From positions 1 through 6,278 of the forward strand of contig JAGWHG010000036.1 of assembly GCA_028866975.1 (NCBI GenBank): a stretch of 6,278 nucleotides of DNA, read 5' to 3'. Both the position numbers and the translations under genes were made by a program. Shown here in pieces: positions 1 through 5,166 of this stretch. Under the pieces are notes generated by a model. It was not told where the DNA came from. It saw only the letters and a program-made list of their open reading frames with translations, and made no database searches. How positions within the stretch are numbered: the first letter of the stretch is position 1; every line of letters begins with the position of its first letter. Source of the stretch: Microcaldota archaeon. GTDB taxonomy: Archaea > Micrarchaeota > Micrarchaeia > Micrarchaeales > CABMGC01.

Positions 1-2525
1 ACTATTAGCAAGACAGATTTTGGCTTTTTGTCCTGGTTCTTCTTGGCCATGAGCTCCGCTGCTTTCTTGACGTCGTCGAGCACAGAGCTGACCAGTTCCT
101 CGCCGTCCTCAACCTTTGCGTTTATCATCTCCTCGTCTACGCCGGGCCACTTCTCTAGCGATGAGAATGTATCGTTGCCAAGCTTGTGCCACATCTCCTC
201 AGACACGTGCGGCGCAAGAGGCTGCAGCATGAGCACGACGTCCTGCAGGTATTCCTTTAGCACCACCCCATTGTTTCCTCCCCGCTCGAAATACCTCTTT
301 AGCTCTATAACGGAGTTGAACAGCACTTCTGTTGCAAACTCCCTAAGCTCCAAAGATTCCATCGCATCGGTCAACTTTTGTATCTTCCTGTTGAGTTTTG
401 AGTACAGCCAGTAGTCTATGTGCCGCAGCTCCCCTGCCTCGTAAGTCTCGACATTTTCGATTATGCCGTTTATGTACTCCAATCTCTCCTTGACTCCGTT
501 GAGCGACCTCTCGCTGTATTCGGAGTCGCTGAACAGATCGGCGCTTGTCAGCTCCACAACCCTCAGCGGGTCTATGCCGTGCTTTTGCGCGACATCCATC
601 AGCGGCAGGATGTTTCCAAGGCTCTTGCTCATCTTCTCGCCCTCCATCATCACAAAGCCGTTGACCACTATCTGCTTGGGCCAGTATGCCTTATCGAACA
701 CCGCCGCGTGGTTGAAGATGTACATGGTAAGATGGTTGAATATGAGGTCTGGGCCCGAATGCCTCGATGTGTCCTTGTACCAATATTCGAACGAGTCCCT
801 GCATCTCTTGATTGTCTCGTAGTCGATTCCTGTGGACTTTGATACCGAATCCGCATCGCCCTTGCCGAGGTAGACGAAGTCGAAGAATTCCGGCGTGAGC
901 TTCTCTATGCCGATGTCGCGGACTATGTGCGCTATGGTGTAGAACGACATATAGATCGTCGAGTCAGAGAGAGATTCTATTATCAGCTTCTTGTCGAGTG
1001 GGAAATGGGTCCCCAGCCCTTGCGCCCTCGCCACTGCCCGAAGGTCTATCCAATCTATCGCAGCGGCAAGCCCGTTCCTGGCCCTCTCTGGCAAAACGCG
1101 CATTGCAGCGAAGGCCTCTTTTGCATCCGCCTTCCACTTTTCGTCGCCGTAATTTAAGAACCACTGGTTGTCAACAGTCTTTATCACGACATCATATCCG
1201 CACCTGCACTTGACTGGCGCATTCTGTATGATGTATATCATCATCGCCTTCTTCTCCTCAATTAGCTTCTTTTTTATCTTCTCCCTAGCTTCCGGTTCGC
1301 TCATCCCTTCGTATCCTTTGACCAGCATCTTGCCCCAATGCGACTCTTCTCTGTACTGCAGCTTTGTCGCAAACTCGAGCATGTCGTTTATCGCATTGAC
1401 ATCGGTGTGCAGCACTTCGAGGTACGCAAGAGCCGGAATGTCCACATGGACCGGCTTTGCCTCCCCAACTGCGACATCGCTAAGCGACTTTCCTATCTCG
1501 ACATCGATTATCTTCTTGTACTTTATGTCCTTCAGATCGTAGCCCTGCGCCCTGAGCCTTTCAAGCGCAGCGTAGTCGAACGGCGCATGGGCAGGCACGC
1601 TCATGACTATTCCCGTTCCAAGGGCCTCCTTGACAAAATAGCCGGGAAACACCGGAACCATCTCTCCATTGAACGGGTTTATGCACTTCTTGGCCAGCAG
1701 CTCCTTGCCTGTCGTCTCGCTTATGAAATTGACTGGCATCTGATATGAAAGAGTGTTTGCAGCTGCGCCTGACAGGTAGAGCTTCTCGCCCCCGACATCG
1801 GCAAGCACGTACCTTGCATCCTCCTTGACAAAGATGTTTGTAACCCCGTCGAGCGTCTCCGGCCTGTATGTGCTGCACACAAAGCTTGCATCCTCCCCAT
1901 CGACCTTGAACTTGATCGCGGTCTCCTCTTCAATGTCTGGCTCGACATCGTGCTGCGTGTCGTGCATGCCAACGGCATTGCCATCGTTTGGGCACCACCC
2001 AACAGGGTGCTTGCCCTGAACCAGCAGCCCCTTCTTGCTGAGTATGCCAAACTGCCATTCTATGAACTTTGAGAACATCGCTTCCGTAGAGACAAACTTC
2101 CTTCGCCAATCAACGCTCAGCCCACCGACATGCATGTCGCGCTCGATCACGGTTGTGAAATAGTTTGCTATGTACTCTGGATCGACCATCTTCTTTATCT
2201 CGGAGTCTGGGATGTGGAAAACCCCGAGCTCGTCTATGAGCTCTTTTTCATTTCGCTGTATCCTCTTGGCAAACGCTAGGACCGGAGTGCCGGTGCCATG
2301 GAATGCCATCGGAAAGAGCACATTGTAGCCTCGCATTCTTTTGTATCTTGCAAGGATGTCGGCTGTGCCATATGTTCGCAGGTGGCCTATGTGCAGCGCG
2401 GTGTTGACATAGGGGAATGCGGCAGTGACTAGATATGGTTTTTTGTCACTGGGCTCTGATTCGAAGACCTTTGCCTTCGCCCACTCATCCTGCCACTTGG
2501 CCTCTATGCTCTGATAGTTTAGCAA
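1..2525 (-). CDS. leuS: Leucyl-tRNA synthetase, archaeal type (C-terminus beyond window)
   Basis: Class I aminoacyl-tRNA synthetase that charges tRNA-Leu with leucine in the cytoplasm and edits misacylated tRNA. The frame is open from 2525 to the left edge without a stop: about 841 codons of a family usually near 940-970 residues. Counting from the chosen start, the HIGH motif is at residues 45-48 (2382-2393), inside FPYVNTALHIGHLRTY. The CP1 editing domain shows TYRPET at about 219-224 and GTGIVMSVPAHAPFD with the conserved Asp near 317. KMSKSLGN begins at residue 631 (KMSKS at 621-635). The anticodon-binding helical domain begins near residue 700. These motifs match archaeal LeuRS rather than IleRS or ValRS. 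I chose the TTG start at 2525 because it gives the usual short N-terminus before SIEAKWQ, has GGTG 5 nt upstream, and has a TATA-like box at 2565-2572. An in-frame ATG at 2609-2607 would add 28 residues, but these have AT-rich third positions unlike the gene body. A Cys of one zinc knuckle is Asp (CPND at 178-181). Confidence 0.96.
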   Translation of the reverse strand, partial: MLNYQSIEAKWQDEWAKAKVFESEPSDKKPYLVTAAFPYVNTALHIGHLRTYGTADILARYKRMRGYNVLFPMAFHGTGTPVLAFAKRIQRNEKELIDELGVFHIPDSEIKKMVDPEYIANYFTTVIERDMHVGGLSVDWRRKFVSTEAMFSKFIEWQFGILSKKGLLVQGKHPVGWCPNDGNAVGMHDTQHDVEPDIEEETAIKFKVDGEDASFVCSTYRPETLDGVTNIFVKEDARYVLADVGGEKLYLSGAAANTLSYQMPVNFISETTGKELLAKKCINPFNGEMVPVFPGYFVKEALGTGIVMSVPAHAPFDYAALERLRAQGYDLKDIKYKKIIDVEIGKSLSDVAVGEAKPVHVDIPALAYLEVLHTDVNAINDMLEFATKLQYREESHWGKMLVKGYEGMSEPEAREKIKKKLIEEKKAMMIYIIQNAPVKCRCGYDVVIKTVDNQWFLNYGDEKWKADAKEAFAAMRVLPERARNGLAAAIDWIDLRAVARAQGLGTHFPLDKKLIIESLSDSTIYMSFYTIAHIVRDIGIEKLTPEFFDFVYLGKGDADSVSKSTGIDYETIKRCRDSFEYWYKDTSRHSGPDLIFNHLTMYIFNHAAVFDKAYWPKQIVVNGFVMMEGEKMSKSLGNILPLMDVAQKHGIDPLRVVELTSADLFSDSEYSERSLNGVKERLEYINGIIENVETYEAGELRHIDYWLYSKLNRKIQKLTDAMESLELREFATEVLFNSVIELKRYFERGGNNGVVLKEYLQDVVLMLQPLAPHVSEEMWHKLGNDTFSSLEKWPGVDEEMINAKVEDGEELVSSVLDDVKKAAELMAKKNQDKKPKSVLLI

Positions 2526-2607
2526 ATCAGCACCAAAAATCGAATACCTATTGAGTTGGTAAAGATAATAAACATAGTCTTTTATTAGTGAGTTAGAAAT
2601 TCTAATC
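2526..2607. promoter_or_regulatory. Divergent promoter region between leuS and the aglH-like gene
   Basis: This is an AT-rich gap between two divergent genes. For the plus-strand gene, TTTATTA at 2581-2587 is centred about 24 nt before the ATG at 2608. That is where an archaeal TATA box sits relative to the transcription start, so the transcript would be leaderless; no Shine-Dalgarno sequence is visible. For leuS, the minus strand reads TTTATTATC at about 2572-2564, predicting a start near 2542 and a leader of roughly 17 nt containing GGTG. The two boxes lie back to back about 10 bp apart, so the two preinitiation complexes could interfere. All assignments are by inspection. Confidence 0.5.
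2593..2605. repeat. Perfect 13-bp dyad at the aglH-like promoter
   Basis: TTAGAA-A-TTCTAA is a perfect inverted repeat of 6-bp arms with a 1-nt centre. It lies 3 to 15 nt upstream of the ATG at 2608, between the proposed TATA box and the start codon. That is a position where archaeal repressors commonly act. It could be an operator, or a chance palindrome in AT-rich DNA. A related core, AGAAATTTCT, occurs at 4403-4412. Confidence 0.35.
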
Positions 2608-3657
2608 ATGCCACTGTTCCCATACCATACCTATCTCACGGTACTGGTACCTGCGATAATAACATTCGCAGTCACGTTCTACGCTACAAAGTTCATAATA
2701 GATTATTTCTATGGCGCTGGCGTCATAGACGAGGACCACAACAAGGCAAAAGTGATCAAGCTTCCAAGCAGCGGCGGCGTGGCAGTCGCATTCGGAATAA
2801 TACTTGGCGCACTTGCATACACTTTCGGTGGGTCGTTCCTGTTCAATCCCCTGGTCAATGTATCGGAGCTGCTCGCAGCGTCGCTATCGATAATACTGAT
2901 AACCTTCGTAGGGTTCATTGACGATATAAACGTCGGAACGAAAAGAGTCGTCGGCACGGATCTCAAAAGGTTGAAAGTGGGCCTAAAGCAGTGGCAAAAG
3001 CCCCTGCTGACCGTCGTTGGCGCAATACCTCTAATGGCGATAAACGCTGGAGTTAGCACGATCAGCATACCGCTTTTAGGCATAGTCGATTTCGGGCTCA
3101 TCTATCCTATACTGATACTTCCGATTGCCGTAATATTTGTGTCAAACGCCTTCAACCTGCTGGGCGGATTCGATGGCCTGCAGAGCGGCATGGCAACAAT
3201 AACCGCACTCGGGCTTTTGCTATATTCGACATTCTTCGGCACATACATTGCCGCGCTGCTCAGCGCAGTTCTGTTCGCAGCGCTGCTGGCATTTTGGCCG
3301 TTCAACAAATACATGGCAAAGATAATACCTGGCGATAGCTTCACCTACTGCGTAGGCGGAGCGTTCGTTGCGATAATGGCTCTTGGCAATGCCGAAGCCT
3401 TCGGCTTTATAATCTTCATACCCTGGCTCGTGGAATTCTTTTTGCACCTGCGCGGCAGGTTCCATGTCTCCGACCTAGGAATAAGGCAAAAAGACGGAAC
3501 GTTTAGGTCAAAGTATGGAAAGAAAATCTACAGCCTAACGCACGTTGCAATGAACATCAAGCCGATGAAAGAATACGAAGTATCGAACTGGCTGATGGGA
3601 ATAGAGGCGATGTTCGTGGTGCTTGCTTTCCTGCTGCAGTTTGCAGGCCTTCTTTAG
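2608..3657 (+). CDS. aglH: GPT/AglH-type UDP-sugar:dolichyl-phosphate sugar-1-phosphate transferase
   Basis: Polytopic membrane enzyme of glycosyltransferase family 4 (MraY/WecA/GPT superfamily). It moves a sugar-1-phosphate, typically GlcNAc-1-P in archaeal AglH, from UDP-sugar to dolichyl phosphate, the first step in building the lipid-linked glycan for N-glycosylation. The 349 residues are mostly hydrophobic with around ten likely membrane segments. Family signatures in order are DEDHNKAKVIKLPSSGG (41-57), the Mg-binding Asp pair FIDD (103-106), NAFNLLGGFDGLQSG (180-194), PGDSFTY (241-247) and the cytosolic HLRGRF loop (280-285). PGDSFTY and the LRGRF loop point to the archaeal/eukaryotic GPT branch rather than bacterial MraY. 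The ATG at 2608 is probably read from a leaderless transcript. The gene ends 2 bp from the convergent histone-fold gene. The exact sugar cannot be told from sequence, so the symbol is by family analogy. Confidence 0.88.
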   Translation: MPLFPYHTYLTVLVPAIITFAVTFYATKFIIDYFYGAGVIDEDHNKAKVIKLPSSGGVAVAFGIILGALAYTFGGSFLFNPLVNVSELLAASLSIILITFVGFIDDINVGTKRVVGTDLKRLKVGLKQWQKPLLTVVGAIPLMAINAGVSTISIPLLGIVDFGLIYPILILPIAVIFVSNAFNLLGGFDGLQSGMATITALGLLLYSTFFGTYIAALLSAVLFAALLAFWPFNKYMAKIIPGDSFTYCVGGAFVAIMALGNAEAFGFIIFIPWLVEFFLHLRGRFHVSDLGIRQKDGTFRSKYGKKIYSLTHVAMNIKPMKEYEVSNWLMGIEAMFVVLAFLLQFAGLL

Positions 3658-3659
3658 AA

Positions 3660-3872
3660 TTATTCGCGCTCGGTCAGCAGAATATCTGATTTCTTTATCA
3701 GCTTGTTTCTTCCGGCGTGCTTTGCAAAGCTAAGTGCCCTATTTGCAATCTTCTCGGTCATCCTCTCGAGCTCCTGCTCGAGGTCGACTACGGCATCCTC
3801 GGAGATGAACTCCGCGCCAGAATCCTTCATCAGCTGCTCTATATCGTAAAGACTAAAACCCCGTTTTCCCAT
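3660..3872 (-). CDS. Archaeal histone-fold protein, divergent and acidic
   Basis: This 70-residue protein is a single histone fold. Helix 1 covers about residues 8-19, long helix 2 about 25-51 (SEDAVVDLEQELERM onward), and loop 2 with helix 3 is AKHAGRNKLIKKSDILL (50-66). AKHAGR and the following xxDI match archaeal histones such as HMfB closely, and His52 and Asp63 match the pair used there for tetramer contacts. Several things are odd. Phe22 sits where HMfB has the minor-groove Arg19. Gln13 replaces Arg10. Loop 2 lacks the usual Lys-Thr and is one residue longer. By my count there are 14 acidic residues to 12 Lys/Arg. It may be a true chromatin protein with altered DNA contacts, a heterodimer partner, or a TAF/NF-Y-like histone-fold factor. 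GGGGGT at 3879-3884, 6 nt before the ATG, supports the start at 3872. Confidence 0.85.
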   Translation of the reverse strand: MGKRGFSLYDIEQLMKDSGAEFISEDAVVDLEQELERMTEKIANRALSFAKHAGRNKLIKKSDILLTERE

Positions 3873-3928
3873 GAATTTACCCCCAAGATAAATCGGTGAG
3901 AGTAGCTTGGCATGGAAGATTTAAAAAG
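3873..3928 (-). promoter_or_regulatory. TATA box, leader and ribosome binding site of the histone-fold gene
   Basis: On the minus strand CTTTTTAAAT at 3928-3919 is a good archaeal TATA box. It predicts transcription starting near 3897 and a leader of about 25 nt ending in GGGGGT six bases before the ATG. The gene therefore probably has its own transcript rather than depending on the gene upstream. The same T-run lies about 30 nt past the stop of that upstream gene, so it could also act as its oligo-T terminator. Confidence 0.55.
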
Positions 3929-3956
3929 AGTCCGCATCGCATTTGAGTAGTGGCAG

Positions 3957-4370
3957 TTATGTTTTCTTCGGAAGATGCGCAAATTCGTCCGAAAGCTGCT
4001 TTTGCAGCTCCTCTGTGCTTGCGTACTCGATCACCTTTTTCATCACTGGCAAGCCTGCGGCAAGCGATGATGCCTTGCTGCCTTTTTTGAGCAGCCCGAT
4101 GACAGGTATGCCGTATTCCACAGCCATCTCAAGCTGTACGCCGAGGCCTGTTGCCGGGGTTGTCACCTCTGCAATAAGCAAATCGCATTCGCTTATCACA
4201 TTTTTCATAAATTCGTAGTGTTCGGATGGCGTTTTGTCGGAATCCCAAAAGTTTGGATATGTGCAGACAACATCACCAAAATATTTTTTCGAGAATGCAA
4301 CAATGCTTTTGTAGAAAGGAATTGTATCTTCGCTGGCAAGTTGTTTTGGGCCCATTATATAAACTTTCAT
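3957..4370 (-). CDS. Nucleoside 2-deoxyribosyltransferase-like protein with altered catalytic residue
   Basis: This is a 137-residue single-domain protein of the nucleoside 2-deoxyribosyltransferase/DNPH1 (Rcl) superfamily, whose members cleave or exchange the N-glycosidic bond of deoxynucleosides or deoxynucleotides. The N-terminal strand is KVYIMGP (2-8). The core motif CDLLIAEVTTPATGLGVQLEMA (62-83) and the following strand GIPVIGLL (87-94) match the family pattern AEVTxPSxGxGxELGxA. The residue aligned with the catalytic Glu is Gln79 (codon CAG), and the adjacent PS, whose Ser contacts phosphate in Rcl, is Pro72-Ala73. The usual GSIRGG-type phosphate loop is replaced by GPKQLA. Glu81 might substitute, or the protein may bind nucleotide without turnover, so the reaction is unknown. 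GAGATGA, 5 nt before the ATG, is a one-mismatch Shine-Dalgarno. The AbrB-like gene ends 28 bp upstream on the same strand, so co-transcription from hjc is likely. Confidence 0.72.
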   Translation of the reverse strand: MKVYIMGPKQLASEDTIPFYKSIVAFSKKYFGDVVCTYPNFWDSDKTPSEHYEFMKNVISECDLLIAEVTTPATGLGVQLEMAVEYGIPVIGLLKKGSKASSLAAGLPVMKKVIEYASTEELQKQLSDEFAHLPKKT

Positions 4371-4398
4371 TTAGGTCATCTCTTTAGCCCACTTACTA

Positions 4399-4539
4399 TT
4401 ACAGAAATTTCTTATCTAATGCGATTAGACGTATATAATGCTTTTCACATTTAATTGCAAATCGTTTGCCGTAAATCTTTATCAACTTCTTACCAAGAAA
4501 AATTCTGCCGCTTTCATCTAATTTTCTTAAATCCCTCAT
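4399..4539 (-). CDS. Small AbrB/MazE-like DNA-binding domain protein
   Basis: This 46-residue protein has the shape of a single AbrB/MazE swapped-hairpin domain. Strand 1 is LRKLDESGRIFL (4-15), a short helix is KKLIKIYG (17-24), and the closing strands are KRFAIKCE and YIRLIALD. The GRI turn and the pattern after it are typical; the usual Pro after the second strand is Gly16. Such domains dimerise and act as transcription regulators or antitoxins, but no toxin gene lies beside it. I chose the ATG at 4539 because it follows the hjc stop by 4 nt, has TGTGAT just upstream, and starts right at the domain. An in-frame ATG at 4581 would overlap hjc and add residues foreign to the fold. By hand count the gene is about 30% GC, far below its neighbours. 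It ends in consecutive stops, TAATAGTAA. Confidence 0.6.
   Translation of the reverse strand: MRDLRKLDESGRIFLGKKLIKIYGKRFAIKCEKHYIRLIALDKKFL
4431..4440 (-). promoter_or_regulatory. Possible internal TATA box for the deoxyribosyltransferase-like gene
   Basis: The minus strand reads CATTATATAC here, inside the AbrB-like coding region. A start about 26 nt downstream would fall near 4409, within the AGAAATTTCT palindrome (4403-4412), and give a leader of about 38 nt before the ATG at 4370. In such AT-rich coding DNA the match could be chance, so treat it as a candidate only. Confidence 0.3.
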
Positions 4540-4543
4540 TTTA

Positions 4544-4960
4544 TCACACTTCAATAAGTATCGGCTCAAGCCCCTTCTCAAGTATCAGGTTCTCAAAGAC
4601 CCTGCCTATCTGCAAGGTGCGCTTCTTTGTTATGCTATAGCTTTTATTGTTCATGTGCATCTCATCGAGCCTGATAAAGAACCAGCCCATGTTGCTCATC
4701 CTCCATGCCATAAAGGTCGGAAGCCTTGCGTTCTGCTCCCACTTCTTTAGCGAATCGTACTTGTCGTGCTCTATGCTTATGGCCGGGCTGTCCCATGCCT
4801 TGCACTCAAAGGCAAACCCCTTGCCGTCTTTGATGACCAAAATGTCCGGGCTGACCGAGTTGACCCCAGAGCCTGCGCTGCGGATCACAGAGTACCCGAG
4901 ATCAAAGAACCTGTTGAGGAGCTCCCTTTCCCCTCTTGCTCCCTTGACATACCGATTCAA
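4544..4960 (-). CDS. hjc: Holliday junction resolvase Hjc
   Basis: Archaeal structure-specific endonuclease that cuts four-way DNA junctions symmetrically during recombination and fork repair, working as a dimer with a restriction-endonuclease-like fold. The 138 residues show the family's active site in order: Glu11 in GERELL, RSAGSG (27-32), Asp39 in SPDIL, and Glu52-x-Lys54 in FECKAWD. A C-terminal core with TFMAWR (82-87) and GWFFIRLDE (92-100) follows, comparable to the PVLAVKF and GWRFIE segments of Pyrococcus Hjc. Length is usual for the family. The start is a TTG at 4960: an in-frame TAA lies at 4993-4991, no ATG or GTG lies between, and the next internal Met is far past the catalytic residues. 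The TATA box centred about 28 nt upstream implies a leaderless or nearly leaderless message. It is the first gene of a minus-strand unit and diverges from dnaG. Confidence 0.92.
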   Translation of the reverse strand: MNRYVKGARGERELLNRFFDLGYSVIRSAGSGVNSVSPDILVIKDGKGFAFECKAWDSPAISIEHDKYDSLKKWEQNARLPTFMAWRMSNMGWFFIRLDEMHMNNKSYSITKKRTLQIGRVFENLILEKGLEPILIEV

Positions 4961-4984
4961 CCAATCGCCGTATCTAGTATGTTG

Positions 4985-4994
4985 TATATATTAA
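4985..4994 (-). promoter_or_regulatory. TATA box of hjc
   Basis: TTAATATATA on the minus strand is centred about 28 nt upstream of the TTG at 4960. That spacing puts the transcription start at or next to the start codon, and no Shine-Dalgarno sequence is present. This supports the TTG as the true start. Confidence 0.6.
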
Positions 4995-5068
4995 TATTTC
5001 TATTGCTTAATTTTTACATAGGATACGACATGAATGCATAATTTAGTCATATGTAGCAAGGTGTAATA

Positions 5069-5137
5069 ATGGAAATTTATACTGAAGTTTCATCGTTTGT
5101 CGAGGGCGAACGGGCTGTTCGTCCCGAATCTAAGTAA
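5069..5137 (+). CDS. Possible 22-residue leader peptide upstream of dnaG
   Basis: A short open frame starts with ATG at 5069 and stops with TAA at 5135-5137. It encodes 22 residues beginning MEIYTEVSSF and ending RPESK. AAGGTG at 5058-5063, 5 nt before the ATG, is one of the best Shine-Dalgarno matches in the window. The dnaG ATG follows after 29 nt. I recognise no family. It could be a regulatory upstream ORF, a true small protein or a remnant; it is too short to judge by codon use. Its second half also encodes the hairpin at 5104-5125. Confidence 0.35.
   Translation: MEIYTEVSSFVEGERAVRPESK
5104..5125 (+). other. Strong RNA hairpin in the dnaG leader
   Basis: GGGCGAAC (5104-5111) pairs with GTTCG-T-CCC (5117-5125): eight base pairs with one bulged T at 5122 and a 5-nt loop GGGCT. 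No T-run follows, so it is not a simple terminator. It lies inside the 22-codon ORF and about 40 nt before dnaG, where translation of the leader could open or close it. Pairing was worked out by eye. Confidence 0.5.
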
Positions 5138-5166
5138 AGCTACACACTGACTAGTTTTTGCGATCC

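Larger units (their letters stand above)
5036..5166 (+). promoter_or_regulatory. Upstream region of dnaG
   Basis: This region lies between the hjc promoter and dnaG. An AT-rich stretch TTTTTACATA just before it (5011-5020), or CATAATTTAG at 5037-5046, could serve as TATA box for a transcript covering the 22-codon ORF and then dnaG. Immediately before dnaG the only TATA-like match at the right distance is the weak CTAAGTAAAG near 5130-5139, and there is no Shine-Dalgarno at its ATG. A longer transcript starting near 5042-5065 is therefore the simpler reading, though unproven. Confidence 0.35.

Noticed and set aside
28..2050. Several 60-140 codon frames on both strands within leuS (for example 28-414, 420-842, 1338-1748 plus; 1561-1878 and 1721-2050 minus)
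   Set aside because: The continuous LeuRS frame with HIGH, editing and KMSKS motifs accounts for this DNA; these frames show no domain features.
2526..2609. leuS starting at the ATG at 2609-2607
   Set aside because: The 28 added residues have AT-rich third codon positions, lie over the promoter elements, extend the normal N-terminus, and no TATA box sits at the right distance upstream. The TTG at 2525 fits better, though this is not proven.
3647..3676. Terminator between the aglH-like and histone-fold genes
   Set aside because: There are only 2 bp between stop codons, and no hairpin or T-run on either strand at the junction.
4540..4581. Longer start at 4581 for the AbrB-like gene
   Set aside because: It would overlap the end of hjc out of frame, and the extra 14 residues do not belong to the AbrB-like fold; the ATG at 4539 has better spacing and an upstream TGTGAT.
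4961..5166. Box C/D guide RNA upstream of dnaG
   Set aside because: CTGA-type D boxes are present (around 5082 and 5147), but no RTGATGA C box is found at a suitable position.
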